From CAYOUV01 sp963790075 (GTDB lineage: Bacteria; Chloroflexota; Anaerolineae; Anaerolineales; Villigracilaceae): a stretch of 64,000 nt of DNA. How positions within the stretch are numbered: position 1 is the stretch's first letter; each line of letters starts with the position of its first letter. Shown here piece after piece: positions 18,059 through 27,107 of the stretch. The stretch is taken from contig CAWBNG010000008.1 of NCBI GenBank assembly GCA_963790075.1, positions 248,001-312,000 of the forward strand, read 5' to 3'. A program made the translations under genes and the position numbers. The notes under the pieces were generated by a model. The model was not told where the DNA came from, searched no databases, and worked only from the letters and a program-made list of their open reading frames with translations.

Positions 18059-18554
18059 GGAACTTGCGCGTGGTCTTGGGACCACGCTTAAGATGATGTT
18101 TGAAAAGCCGGTTACCATCCAGTATCCGGAAGAGAAACGTCCAGTGAAACCGCGTTTTCGCGGGCGGCACGTGCTGAAACGTTACGACAACGGAATGGAG
18201 AAGTGCATTGGCTGTTCGCTGTGCGCGGCTGCCTGCCCGGCGGATGCGATTTTTGTAGAGTCGGCCGCAAATACCGACGATGAGCGCTACTCACCTGGCG
18301 AACGTTACGCCAGCACCTATCAGATTAACATGCTGCGCTGTATTTATTGCGGTTTCTGCGAGGATGCCTGCCCGACCGAAGCGATTGTGCTGGGCGACAA
18401 CTATGAACTCTCGTTCACAGATCGCCATCAGGCCATCTATTCCAAAGAAATGCTGCTGGAGCCGGTCACGGAAGGCGTAAAACCTACTCCGCAGAAGGTC
18501 GAACCGGGCGTGTATACCCGTTCCGTGCCCGAGATGAAAAATCCGCAGGACTAA
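18051..18554 (+). CDS. nuoI: NADH-quinone oxidoreductase subunit I
   Basis: A 167-residue peripheral subunit carrying clusters N6a and N6b. Two complete CxxCxxCxxxCP motifs are present (CIGCSLCAAACP and CIYCGFCEDACP). Confidence 0.95.
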   Translation: MLRELARGLGTTLKMMFEKPVTIQYPEEKRPVKPRFRGRHVLKRYDNGMEKCIGCSLCAAACPADAIFVESAANTDDERYSPGERYASTYQINMLRCIYCGFCEDACPTEAIVLGDNYELSFTDRHQAIYSKEMLLEPVTEGVKPTPQKVEPGVYTRSVPEMKNPQD

Positions 18555-18564
18555 GAGAGTGCTT

Positions 18565-19080
18565 ATGTCTGTTGACTTGATCCTCTTTCTGATCCTGGCC
18601 GTGGTCGCAGTTGCGACAGCCCTGGGCATGTTGTTCAGCCAGAATGCCGTTTATTCGGCGCTGTTTCTGGTGCTGAACTTTGCTTCGATAGCGGTGTTTT
18701 ACCTGTTGCTGGGTGCGCCGTTCATCGCCTTGTCGCAAGTGTCGGTCTACGCCGGGGCAATCATGGTGTTGTTCTTGTTCGTCATCATGCTGCTTGGTGC
18801 GGATCGTCTCGCGCCTGCCAGGGTGCTGCCCTGGCAGCGTCCGCTGGCGATCGCGCTGGCTTTTGTGCTGGTCGTTGAAGCCGGTTACCTGCTGCTTTTC
18901 CGAAGTGCGCCGGTCGGAGGGATCGTCCCGCCCAACGCAACCTTTGGCAGCCCACAGGAAGTCGGTAGCATGTTGTTCAATCAGTACCTGCTGCCCTTCG
19001 AAGTCACCTCGATTTTGTTGCTGGTGGCGATGGTGGGTGCGATTGTCCTGACCAAACAGGAGAAAGGAGAGCGAAGGTAA
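18565..19080 (+). CDS. nuoJ: NADH-quinone oxidoreductase subunit J
   Basis: A membrane subunit of 171 residues with five helices; the conserved helix YAGAIMVLFLFVIMLL near residue 65 is diagnostic. Start at ATG 18565 is preferred over GTG 18559 because AGAGAG lies 6 nt upstream. It abuts nuoK directly. Confidence 0.93.
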   Translation: MSVDLILFLILAVVAVATALGMLFSQNAVYSALFLVLNFASIAVFYLLLGAPFIALSQVSVYAGAIMVLFLFVIMLLGADRLAPARVLPWQRPLAIALAFVLVVEAGYLLLFRSAPVGGIVPPNATFGSPQEVGSMLFNQYLLPFEVTSILLLVAMVGAIVLTKQEKGERR

Positions 19081-19383
19081 ATGGTGCCCGTCTCGTATTA
19101 CCTTGCGCTTTCGGCAGTTCTATTTACCCTGGGCGCACTGGGAGTTCTGGTTCGCCGCAATGCACTGATCATCTTCATGTCGGTTGAGTTGATGCTCAAT
19201 GCTGCCAACTTGGCTTTCGTAGCCTTCACGCGCGTCTTCGAAGTGCTGAATGGTCAGATCTTTGTCTTCTTCGTGATGACGGTCGCGGCAGCAGAAGTGG
19301 CTGTCGGCCTGGCGCTGATCGTAGCCATCTTCCACACCAAGCAGAGCATTGACGTGGACCAGATGAGCAGCATGAAGGGCTAG
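19081..19383 (+). CDS. nuoK: NADH-quinone oxidoreductase subunit K
   Basis: A 100-residue membrane subunit with three helices. The conserved glutamates lie in MSVELMLNAANLAF and AAAEVAVGLAL. It begins right after the nuoJ stop codon. Confidence 0.95.
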   Translation: MVPVSYYLALSAVLFTLGALGVLVRRNALIIFMSVELMLNAANLAFVAFTRVFEVLNGQIFVFFVMTVAAAEVAVGLALIVAIFHTKQSIDVDQMSSMKG

Positions 19384-19387
19384 GGCG

Positions 19388-21475
19388 ATGATGCTGAGTG
19401 AAATTACCACTGCCGGACTGTTCTTCCAGCTCGTTCCCTGGATTGTTTTCTTCCCGGTTCTCGGGCTGCTGATCAACATCTTCCTGACAGGCCGGATGAG
19501 CGAGAAGGTCATCGGCTGGCTGGCCAGCCTGGCCTCTTTCGCCTCGTTCGTCGTGGCCGTGTTGCTGGCTTACTCGCTCTCGGTTCATCCGGAAGCGGTC
19601 ACTGTCCCGGTTGCCCAATGGATCCACATTGGGAATCTGGCCCTGGATTGGGCCTTCCGCGTCGATACGCTCTCGGTGACGATGATGCTGGTCGTCTCAG
19701 GCGTTGGGACGCTGATCCACATCTACGCCATCGGTTACATGCACGAAGATGTGCGTTTTAAAAATGACCTGGGCCGTTACCGCCGTTTCTTTGTCTTTAT
19801 GAATTTGTTCATCGCCGCCATGATGATCCTGGTCAGCGGTGATTCGTACCTGATGCTGTTCGTCGGCTGGGAAGGCGTCGGTTTATGCTCCTTCCTGCTG
19901 ATCGGCTTTTGGTACGAGATGGACACACTCGGCCGCTCCTCCTGGGCCAACTCCGACGCCGCCAAGAAGGCTTTTGTGGCCAACCGCATCGGCGATTTTG
20001 GCTTCCTGATCGCGGCCTTCCTGATGTTCTGGACCTTCGGCAGCCTGCAGTTTGACAAGATCTTCGAGCTGGCGCCGCAGGTCGCTCAGGCCTCCCCGGG
20101 AATCATCGTTGCTATCACGCTCTTCATGCTGATCGGCGTAACCGGTAAATCAGCGCAGATCCCGCTTTTCGTCTGGCTGCCGGACGCCATGGCTGGCCCG
20201 ACCCCGGTCTCGGCCCTGATCCATGCGGCGACGATGGTCACGGCCGGCGTTTACCTGGTCGCCCGCTCGGCGGCGCTGTATACGCTGGTGCCGCAGGCAC
20301 AGTTCGTGGTGGCGCTGGTCGGTGCAGCGACGGCCTTCTTCGCGGCCACGATCGCTGTCGGCCAGTATGACATCAAGAAAGTGCTGGCCTATTCGACCAT
20401 CAGCCAATTGGGTTACATGGTGGCGGCGGTCGGCATGGGCGCTTACGTGGCGGGTATGTTCCACCTGATCACGCATGCTTTCTTCAAGGCGCTGCTCTTC
20501 CTTTCGGCTGGTTCGGTCATCCTGGGCATGGAGCGCGGCCACCATCACCTGGCGCACGGTCACAGTGAGCACGGAGAAGAAATCCTCGATCCGGGTGACA
20601 TGCGCAACATGGGCGGCCTGCGCAAACAGATGCCGGTTACCTTCTGGGTCTACCTGATCGGCGCCTTGGCGCTGGGCGGAGTCTTCCCGCTGGCTGGTTT
20701 CTGGTCCAAGGACGAGATCCTGGCCGACTCGAACCTGTATTATCCACTGGTCTACTGGCTGCTGGTACTGGGCGCCTTCCTGACCGCTTTTTACATGGGC
20801 CGCCAGATTTTCATGGTCTTCTTCGGCAAGGAGCGCACGGAAGTTGCCAGGCATGCCGAAGAAAGCCCGGCGGTCATCACCATCCCGCTGATCATCCTGG
20901 CCACCCTGTCGGTCTTTGGTGGGGTGCTCAATCTACCCGGTCTGCATACGCTGACCGCCTGGCTCGAACACACGCTCGCGTTCATCCATCCGGGCGAATT
21001 CAACCTGACGGTGGCGCTAAGTTCGACGATCCTGGCTTTGCTGGCCATCTTCCTCTCCTGGCTGGTCTACGGGCGCAAGCCGATGACCGCGGGTGAGCAG
21101 GACCCGCTCAAGAAAATGCTTGGTCCGGTCTTTACCATCTTCGAGAACAAATATTGGGTGGACGAGGGCTACTGGGCCGTCTTTGTGGATCGGTATATCG
21201 ATCTGGCGCGCTTCCTGGCGCAGACGGTCGACTGGCGCTTCTGGCATGACTGGGTGCACGATTCAGTGATCGCCAGTAATTTCAAGCGCCTGGCCCACTT
21301 CCTGGCAAATCCGATCGACCTGGGTTTCATCGACGCCATTGCCAATGGCCTGGCGAAGGTGACCCAGCGCTCCTCAGCTGGCTTGCGGAAAATCCAGAAT
21401 GGTTTTGTCCGCAGTTATGCCCTCTCGGTGCTCCTGGGTGTGGTTTTGATCCTGGGGTACCTGCTCATCAAATAA
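19388..21475 (+). CDS. nuoL: NADH-quinone oxidoreductase subunit L
   Basis: The 695-residue antiporter-like, proton-pumping subunit is the most distal in the membrane arm and carries the long lateral helix at its C-terminus. Motifs: GWEGVGLCSFLLIGFWY, TGKSAQIPLFVWLPDAMAGP and YSTISQLGYM. A short His-rich loop (HHHLAHGHSEHGEE) sits between helices near residue 390. Confidence 0.95.
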   Translation: MMLSEITTAGLFFQLVPWIVFFPVLGLLINIFLTGRMSEKVIGWLASLASFASFVVAVLLAYSLSVHPEAVTVPVAQWIHIGNLALDWAFRVDTLSVTMMLVVSGVGTLIHIYAIGYMHEDVRFKNDLGRYRRFFVFMNLFIAAMMILVSGDSYLMLFVGWEGVGLCSFLLIGFWYEMDTLGRSSWANSDAAKKAFVANRIGDFGFLIAAFLMFWTFGSLQFDKIFELAPQVAQASPGIIVAITLFMLIGVTGKSAQIPLFVWLPDAMAGPTPVSALIHAATMVTAGVYLVARSAALYTLVPQAQFVVALVGAATAFFAATIAVGQYDIKKVLAYSTISQLGYMVAAVGMGAYVAGMFHLITHAFFKALLFLSAGSVILGMERGHHHLAHGHSEHGEEILDPGDMRNMGGLRKQMPVTFWVYLIGALALGGVFPLAGFWSKDEILADSNLYYPLVYWLLVLGAFLTAFYMGRQIFMVFFGKERTEVARHAEESPAVITIPLIILATLSVFGGVLNLPGLHTLTAWLEHTLAFIHPGEFNLTVALSSTILALLAIFLSWLVYGRKPMTAGEQDPLKKMLGPVFTIFENKYWVDEGYWAVFVDRYIDLARFLAQTVDWRFWHDWVHDSVIASNFKRLAHFLANPIDLGFIDAIANGLAKVTQRSSAGLRKIQNGFVRSYALSVLLGVVLILGYLLIK

Positions 21476-21499
21476 CTCGTAACGAAACGAGGACAGACT

Positions 21500-23023
21500 A
21501 TGGAATTTGTTCATCCCCTTACTCTGGTGACTTTCTTCCCGCTGATCGGCGTTTTGATCCTGCTGTTGACGCCGGCGGAACAGAAGAATCTGCAGCGCTG
21601 GACGGCGCTGCTTACCTCGGTGATCACCTTTGGCATCTCGATCTGGGTGCTGACGTTGTTCAACGCTTCCAATCCGGACCTGCAGTTGGTTGCCAGGTAC
21701 GATTGGATCACCGTGGCCGGTTGGAACATCCGCTATTACCTGGGATTGGACGGCTTGAGCATCCTGCTCCTGCTGTTGACGACCTTCATCACGCCCATCT
21801 CGATCCTCTCGACCTGGACGGCGGTGGAAGAGCGTGTCAAGGAATTTATGATCTTCTTCCTGCTGTTGGAAGTCGGCATGGTCGGCGTGTTCCTGGCCCA
21901 GGACCTGTTCCTGTTCTACATTTTCTGGGAATTCACGCTCGTCCCGATGTATTTCCTGATCGGCATCTGGGGTGGTCCACGCCGCATCTATGCCGCCATT
22001 AAATTCTTCCTGTACACCATGGCAGGCTCGCTGCTGATGCTGCTGGCCATTTTGTGGTTGGGTATCAACCAGGGCACATTCTCCGTACCCGATTTGATCG
22101 CCAAAGGCGGAATCCCGGCGAATATCCAGATGTGGCTCTTCATCGCCTTTGCGGCGGCTTTCGCGATCAAGGTCCCGATGTGGCCGCTGCATTCCTGGTT
22201 ACCGGATGCGCATGTCGAGGCCCCGACCGCCGGTTCGGTCATCCTGGCTGGCGTCCTGTTGAAGATGGGCACTTACGGCTTTCTGCGCTTCAACCTGGGG
22301 CTCTTCCCGGAGGCCTCGATCAAGGCGGCGCCCGTCATCGGCGTGCTGGCAGTGATCGGCATCATCTATGGTGCGATCGTTTCGTACTCTCAGCAGGATA
22401 TCAAAAAGCTGGTTGCTTATTCCTCGGTCAGCCACTTGGGCTTTGTGATGCTCGGCCTGTTCGCCCTCAACGCGCAGGGCATCCAGGGCGGCATCCTGCA
22501 GATGATCAACCACGGCATCAGCACGGGCGCGTTGTTCCTTTTGGTCGGCGTGGTTTACGAGCAGACACATACCCGCGAATTCAGCGTCTACGGCGGACTG
22601 TGGAAGATCATGCCGGTCTATGGGACCGTGATGCTGATCGTCTCCCTGTCATCCATGGCTTTGCCCGGCCTGAACGGCTTCGTCGGTGAGTTCACCATCC
22701 TGCTGGGCGCTTTCGGCTCCGAAGCGCTGGGATCGCCCTGGTTTGCCGGTATCGCTGCGGTGGGCGTCATCCTGGCGGCCATCTACATCCTCTACATGTT
22801 CCAGAGGATTTTCATGGGTCCCGAAGGTTCGATCGTGGAAGAAGTCAAGAAGCACGGACATGCGCTGCGTGATTTGAACTTGCGCGAGATCGTCACCGTC
22901 GTGCCGTTGCTGGTCCTCATCTTTTGGATCGGCCTGTACCCGAAGCCCTTCTTTGCCTTGATGGCGCCGTCGGTGGACAAACTTGTCCAGATCCTGCAGA
23001 CCGCCGCAATGGCGATGCACTAA
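21500..23023 (+). CDS. nuoM: NADH-quinone oxidoreductase subunit M
   Basis: A 507-residue antiporter-like membrane subunit with fourteen helices. FWEFTLVPMYFLIGIWGG holds the key Glu of TM5, and AIKVPMWPLHSWLPDAHVEA and YSSVSHLGFVMLG are also present. Confidence 0.95.
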   Translation: MEFVHPLTLVTFFPLIGVLILLLTPAEQKNLQRWTALLTSVITFGISIWVLTLFNASNPDLQLVARYDWITVAGWNIRYYLGLDGLSILLLLLTTFITPISILSTWTAVEERVKEFMIFFLLLEVGMVGVFLAQDLFLFYIFWEFTLVPMYFLIGIWGGPRRIYAAIKFFLYTMAGSLLMLLAILWLGINQGTFSVPDLIAKGGIPANIQMWLFIAFAAAFAIKVPMWPLHSWLPDAHVEAPTAGSVILAGVLLKMGTYGFLRFNLGLFPEASIKAAPVIGVLAVIGIIYGAIVSYSQQDIKKLVAYSSVSHLGFVMLGLFALNAQGIQGGILQMINHGISTGALFLLVGVVYEQTHTREFSVYGGLWKIMPVYGTVMLIVSLSSMALPGLNGFVGEFTILLGAFGSEALGSPWFAGIAAVGVILAAIYILYMFQRIFMGPEGSIVEEVKKHGHALRDLNLREIVTVVPLLVLIFWIGLYPKPFFALMAPSVDKLVQILQTAAMAMH

Positions 23024-23030
23024 TACATTA

Positions 23031-23060
23031 CATGTCAATGCGATCCATCGCAATGACATG
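23031..23060. repeat. Inverted repeat between nuoM and nuoN (TGTCATTGCGA type)
   Basis: Two 13-base arms (CATGTCAATGCGA and TCGCAATGACATG) pair with one mismatch around a 4-base loop. The arm resembles the TGTCATTGCGAG end of a dispersed repeat that I recall from many environmental genomes. Within the operon it could act as an mRNA-stabilising hairpin. Confidence 0.75.
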
Positions 23061-23071
23061 AAAGGGATGCC

Positions 23072-24520
23072 ATGACGCAACTCGACTTTTATACTTTATT
23101 ACCGCTGATCGTCCTGGTCGTCTGGGCCTGCGTCCTGCTCCTGGTGGACCTGTTCATCCCGAAGGAACGCAAAGGGCTCACGGCCCTGTTGGCCGCCCTT
23201 GGCCTGTCCCTGACCCTCGGCCTGACTTTCTCTCAGATCGGCCGCCAGAGCACTGGCTTCAACAACATGGTCATGCTAGACGGTTTCTCCGTATTTGTGG
23301 ATGCCTTGCTGCTGGTCAGCGGTCTGCTGGGAATTGCCCTGGCTTATGGTTACGTCCAGCGCATGGGGATTGCGCGCGGTGAATATTACACGCTGCTGCT
23401 GTTCAGCGTGGCCGGGATGATGTTGATGGCCCAGGCCGCGGATTTGATCATTGTTTTTCTGGCGCTCGAACTGCTTTCGCTGCCACTCTACGTGCTGGCG
23501 GCTTTTGCCCGCCCGCAGGCCGAGTCTGAAGAAGCCGGCATCAAATATTTCCTGTTGGGCGCCTATGCCAGCGGCTTTGTGGTCTACGGGATCACCCTGG
23601 CCTTTGGCGCAACAGGCAGTACTTCGCTCTCTGCGATTGCGACTGCGGTCAGCGGCGGGACGGCTAACCTGGGTTTGCTGGTGGTCGGCGCGGCGCTGAT
23701 CCTGGTTGGTTTTGGCTTCAAGGTTGCGGCGGTCCCCTTCCATATGTGGACGCCGGATGTGTACCAGGGCGCGCCTTCAGCCGTGACGGCTTTCATGGCC
23801 TCCGGGGCCAAGATTGCCGGTTTTGCGGCCTTATTGCGTGTCTTTTCATCGGCCTTTACCGCCCTGTCCGTCGACCTGACGCCGATCCTGTGGGGCCTGG
23901 CCGCGCTGACCATGATCGTCGGCAACCTGATCGCCATCTCGCAGACCAATATCAAGCGCCTGCTGGCCTACTCCAGCATTGCGCATGCCGGTTATATCCT
24001 GATGGCCTTCGTCCCCTTTGGCAATCCAGACGTGCGGCCGATTTCGATTGCGGCCGGCTTGTTTTACCTGGTGGCTTACGCAGTGACCAACTTCGGTGCC
24101 TGGGCGGTGGTGATTGCCCTGGAGAAATCCGAGGGCAAGGGTTTGAACCTGGACGATTACGCCGGCCTGGGGCGCAAGTACCCGGCACTGGCGGCGGCCA
24201 TGACCATCTTCATGCTTTCCCTGACGGGAGTCCCGCCCACGCTGGGTCTGATCGGCAAACTTTACCTGTTCCGCGCTGTCATCGCGGGCGGCTTCTACGG
24301 CCTGGCGATCATTGGTGTGTTGACCTCGCTCATCTCCGCATACTACTACCTGCGTGTGGTGGTCATCATGTACATGCGCGAAGGTGAGCCGCAGACCACG
24401 CGCGATCCCTGGCTCAACCTGACCTGGGGGCTGACCGCGCTGGCGACGGTGATCGTCAGCCTGATCCCCGGCCCGCTCTTCGACCTGGCGTCGCAGGCGG
24501 TGTTGAAGCTCTTCTCGTAA
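23072..24520 (+). CDS. nuoN: NADH-quinone oxidoreductase subunit N
   Basis: A 482-residue antiporter-like membrane subunit and the last gene of the operon. ALELLSLPLYVLAAF, GFGFKVAAVPFHMWTPDVYQ and LLAYSSIAHAGYILM are typical. It is separated from nuoM by a 48-nt gap holding an inverted repeat. Confidence 0.95.
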   Translation: MTQLDFYTLLPLIVLVVWACVLLLVDLFIPKERKGLTALLAALGLSLTLGLTFSQIGRQSTGFNNMVMLDGFSVFVDALLLVSGLLGIALAYGYVQRMGIARGEYYTLLLFSVAGMMLMAQAADLIIVFLALELLSLPLYVLAAFARPQAESEEAGIKYFLLGAYASGFVVYGITLAFGATGSTSLSAIATAVSGGTANLGLLVVGAALILVGFGFKVAAVPFHMWTPDVYQGAPSAVTAFMASGAKIAGFAALLRVFSSAFTALSVDLTPILWGLAALTMIVGNLIAISQTNIKRLLAYSSIAHAGYILMAFVPFGNPDVRPISIAAGLFYLVAYAVTNFGAWAVVIALEKSEGKGLNLDDYAGLGRKYPALAAAMTIFMLSLTGVPPTLGLIGKLYLFRAVIAGGFYGLAIIGVLTSLISAYYYLRVVVIMYMREGEPQTTRDPWLNLTWGLTALATVIVSLIPGPLFDLASQAVLKLFS

Positions 24521-24539
24521 GGTTTTTCCTAAATTCCGC

Positions 24540-24579
24540 AAGTGCGACGTGCTTTCCCAGGGCGTCGCACTTTCTCTTT
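24540..24579 (+). terminator. Terminator of the nuo operon
   Basis: A ten-base-pair perfect stem (AAGTGCGACG/CGTCGCACTT) with a 13-base loop runs into TCTCTTT, about 20 nt after nuoN. Confidence 0.75.
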
Positions 24580-24583
24580 ACCT

Positions 24584-25252
24584 ATGATAAAAGCGCTGAT
24601 CTTTGATTTTGACGGATTGATCCTCGACACCGAGTCACCCGAGTACACTGTCTGGAACCGGATTTATGCCGAGCAGGGACAGTCCTTGCCGGCTGAGACC
24701 TGGGGGCAAATCGTCGGCGGTTATGGCGCCTCGACTTTCGACCCCGCCCAGCATTTACAGGATTTGACAGGCCGGGTGCTGAACCTGGAATCCCTGCGTG
24801 ACCGTCATCGCCGGGAAAGCGACCGGTTGACCGAAGGGCAGTTGGTCCTGCCCGGTGTGCTGGACTATCTCCAGCAGGCGCAAGACCTGGGGCTGAAATT
24901 GGCAATCGCTTCCAGCTCTCCCCACAACTGGGTGGACACACACCTGACACGCCTGGGTTTGTTCGGCTATTTCAGCAGGATCATCTGCGCCGACGACGTC
25001 CCACCGGGCCGCACCAAACCCCATCCGGACCTGTTCATCAAGGCTTTGGAGGCTGTGCAGGCCCAACCAAACCAGGCGCTTGTCTTTGAGGATTCGCCGA
25101 ATGGCATCAGGGCTGCTCGCGCCGCCGGGATTTTCGTGGTGGCAGTGCCCAATCCGATCACCAAATTGCTCGAGCTGGCTGGCGCGGATTTGCGCTTGGA
25201 TTCGCTGGCTGAATTACCTCTCCCCGAATTGCTCGCGCGCTTTACTGCTTAA
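24584..25252 (+). CDS. HAD-superfamily phosphatase (beta-phosphoglucomutase-like)
   Basis: This 222-residue cytoplasmic hydrolase opens with the catalytic motif FDFDGLILDTES (nucleophile and acid Asp10 and Asp12 region). It has the motif II Ser (ASSSPHNW), the Lys of KPHPDLF and motif IV (FEDSPNGIRAARAAG). The sequence falls in the subfamily containing beta-phosphoglucomutases and sugar phosphatases; the substrate cannot be told. Start at ATG 24584 gives the normal N-terminus; the open frame back to 24542 runs through the nuo terminator. Confidence 0.88.
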   Translation: MIKALIFDFDGLILDTESPEYTVWNRIYAEQGQSLPAETWGQIVGGYGASTFDPAQHLQDLTGRVLNLESLRDRHRRESDRLTEGQLVLPGVLDYLQQAQDLGLKLAIASSSPHNWVDTHLTRLGLFGYFSRIICADDVPPGRTKPHPDLFIKALEAVQAQPNQALVFEDSPNGIRAARAAGIFVVAVPNPITKLLELAGADLRLDSLAELPLPELLARFTA

Positions 25253-25321
25253 GGCCTGGTCTCTCTCAGAATTTCGGCCTGTGATTCGGTGTAAAATGAA
25301 AGGGAAGAACAGGAGTTCAGG

Positions 25322-26335
25322 ATGAGCGTACAATCAATCACACCCAATGCGCGTTTGCGGCAAATCGTGGCCAAATACCAGGTGCCCAATCGCTGGCGCA
25401 GTCTCTGGCAGGTGCTCAACACCCTGCCGCCGTACCTGGTTTTGTGGTACTTGATGATTCGCAGCGTCGAGGTTTCCTACTGGTTGACTCTTTTGCTGTC
25501 GATCCCCACTGCCGGTTTCATGGTGCGGACCTTCATCATCTTCCACGATTGCGGTCACGGATCATTTTTCCGGTCGCGCAGAGGGAATGATGTGCTGGGC
25601 TTTATCACCGGAATTCTGACATACACTCCCTACCAGCGCTGGAAGCACGATCATGCCATCCACCACGCCACAGCCGGGGACCTTGACCGGCGCGGTACCG
25701 GTGATGTGTACACCATGACGGTGCAGGAATACCTGTCCGCGCCCTGGTGGAAAAAGATCGGCTATCGCATCATGCGCAACCCGCTGGCCATGTTCGTGAT
25801 TGGTGCGCCGATCGTCTTTGCGGTCTCACAGCGTATCTCACTGCCCGGGGACGGCAAACGCGAGCGCGCCAGCGTTTGGTGGACCAACCTGGTCCTGGCC
25901 GGGATAGTCGGGGCGCTGATCTGGCTGGTGGGCTGGAAGACTTTCCTGCTGGTGCAGTTGCCGGTGCTTGTGCTGGGGACGTCCGCGGGCGTGTGGCTGT
26001 TCTACGTGCAGCACAATTTCGACGGTGTCTATTGGGAACGCCACGACAAGTGGGATTTCTTCAAAGCCTCCTTGCAGGGTAGTTCCTTCTACAAGCTGCC
26101 GGGCATCTTGCAGTGGTTCAGTGGCAATATCGGTTTTCACCATATCCATCACCTGAGCGCCAAGATCCCCAACTACAATCTGCCGAAGGCCTTTAAAGAG
26201 AATCCGGTCTTCCATGTCGAACCGCTGACCCTCTGGAGCAGTTTCAAATCACTGCGCCTGCGCCTGTGGGACGAGAAGCAGCGCTGCCTGGTCGGTTGGA
26301 ATACTTTGCGACAATATCGAAAAGCGACTGTTTAA
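25322..26335 (+). CDS. Membrane fatty acid desaturase (Delta12/DesA-like)
   Basis: A 337-residue membrane di-iron enzyme that introduces a double bond into acyl lipids. The three histidine boxes are clear: HDCGH near residue 77, HDHAIHH near 111, and FHHIHHL near 275. Hydrophobic segments lie at about residues 30-75, 155-175 and 190-225. An AGGAG ribosome-binding site precedes the ATG. It stands alone, with its own TAAAAT-like -10 region and a strong terminator behind it, so it is probably regulated independently. Confidence 0.88.
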   Translation: MSVQSITPNARLRQIVAKYQVPNRWRSLWQVLNTLPPYLVLWYLMIRSVEVSYWLTLLLSIPTAGFMVRTFIIFHDCGHGSFFRSRRGNDVLGFITGILTYTPYQRWKHDHAIHHATAGDLDRRGTGDVYTMTVQEYLSAPWWKKIGYRIMRNPLAMFVIGAPIVFAVSQRISLPGDGKRERASVWWTNLVLAGIVGALIWLVGWKTFLLVQLPVLVLGTSAGVWLFYVQHNFDGVYWERHDKWDFFKASLQGSSFYKLPGILQWFSGNIGFHHIHHLSAKIPNYNLPKAFKENPVFHVEPLTLWSSFKSLRLRLWDEKQRCLVGWNTLRQYRKATV

Positions 26336-26339
26336 CCGA

Positions 26340-26369
26340 CAAGAGACCGGCGATTTCGCCGGTCTCTTG
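26340..26369. terminator. Bidirectional terminator between convergent genes
   Basis: A perfect 13-base-pair stem (CAAGAGACCGGCG with its complement) and a 4-base loop, between the desaturase stop and the convergent HicB-DinB stop. Confidence 0.8.
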
Positions 26370-26383
26370 CTTTAGGTACCGCG

Positions 26384-27106
26384 TTATTTTCCGGTCCCCA
26401 AGCGATCCGAAATCTCCAGCAGGTGCTCCCAATGGTGCTCGAGCATACGGCGCAGCGCCCGGCGCGCGGACCAGGTCACCTGTCCGTGCGGCACCAACTG
26501 CTCTCGTTCTGCCTCGCTCAGGATTTCCAGCCGCGCGTTGGAAATCTGCCACAGGTCATCCAGCGTGACTGGCAGCGCCTCCAGCGGGCCAGCGCTCACG
26601 GCTTTGATGGCCTCCGACAGGCTGTCCACTTTGCCGACCAGGTAGCGCAGGTAATAGCCGTGCGATTCGGCCAGGTGCGCCAGGATGCCGTGCAGTGAAC
26701 GTCCCTTTTCGGGCTTGGCCAGCAGCTGCGCTTGAGGCACGGCACGGATCAGATCGCTCAGTTCGGCCTGCAGCCAGGACAGGCGCTTGAGGTAGATCGC
26801 CAGGTCGGCGGCGCTCAAGGGCTCGAAATCAGGCGCGAAGCCGGGAGTCGGGTCGCCGTTGCCCAGCCAGTGGCCCTGCATGACATGCGCGGCGACGGTC
26901 GTGCGGATCGGCGCCTGCGGGTCGACCGGCTCAGCGTGGCGGCCCAGGAAATGCAAATAGGCCTGGATCGCCTCTGGTGTGGCCTCGATTGCGGCTTCGG
27001 TCGTCGCTCCCTGGGCGATGCAGCCCAGCAGGTCCAGCACGTGGACCATGGTTTTGCGCCGCTTGGGGCCGGATTCAAGATACAGGGCGTATTCTGTCTG
27101 TCGCAA
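26384..27106 (-). CDS. HicB-like domain fused to a DinB-like four-helix domain
   Basis: About 240 residues. The first 55 or so (TEYALYLESGPKRRKTMVHV, then LDLLGCIAQGATTEAAIE) match the partial RNase-H-like fold of HicB antitoxins. The rest resembles the DinB/YfiT metal-binding four-helix bundle, with His residues in AHLAESHGYYL and MLEHHWEHLLEI. HicB usually neutralises HicA, but no HicA is present, so the HicB part may be only a binding module. DinB-like proteins include thiol-dependent transferases. The start is taken as TTG 27106, one base after the neprosin stop; the upstream extension overlaps that gene. A shorter start at 27049 would break the HicB fold. Confidence 0.65.
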   Translation of the reverse strand: MRQTEYALYLESGPKRRKTMVHVLDLLGCIAQGATTEAAIEATPEAIQAYLHFLGRHAEPVDPQAPIRTTVAAHVMQGHWLGNGDPTPGFAPDFEPLSAADLAIYLKRLSWLQAELSDLIRAVPQAQLLAKPEKGRSLHGILAHLAESHGYYLRYLVGKVDSLSEAIKAVSAGPLEALPVTLDDLWQISNARLEILSEAEREQLVPHGQVTWSARRALRRMLEHHWEHLLEISDRLGTGK

Positions 27107-27107
27107 A

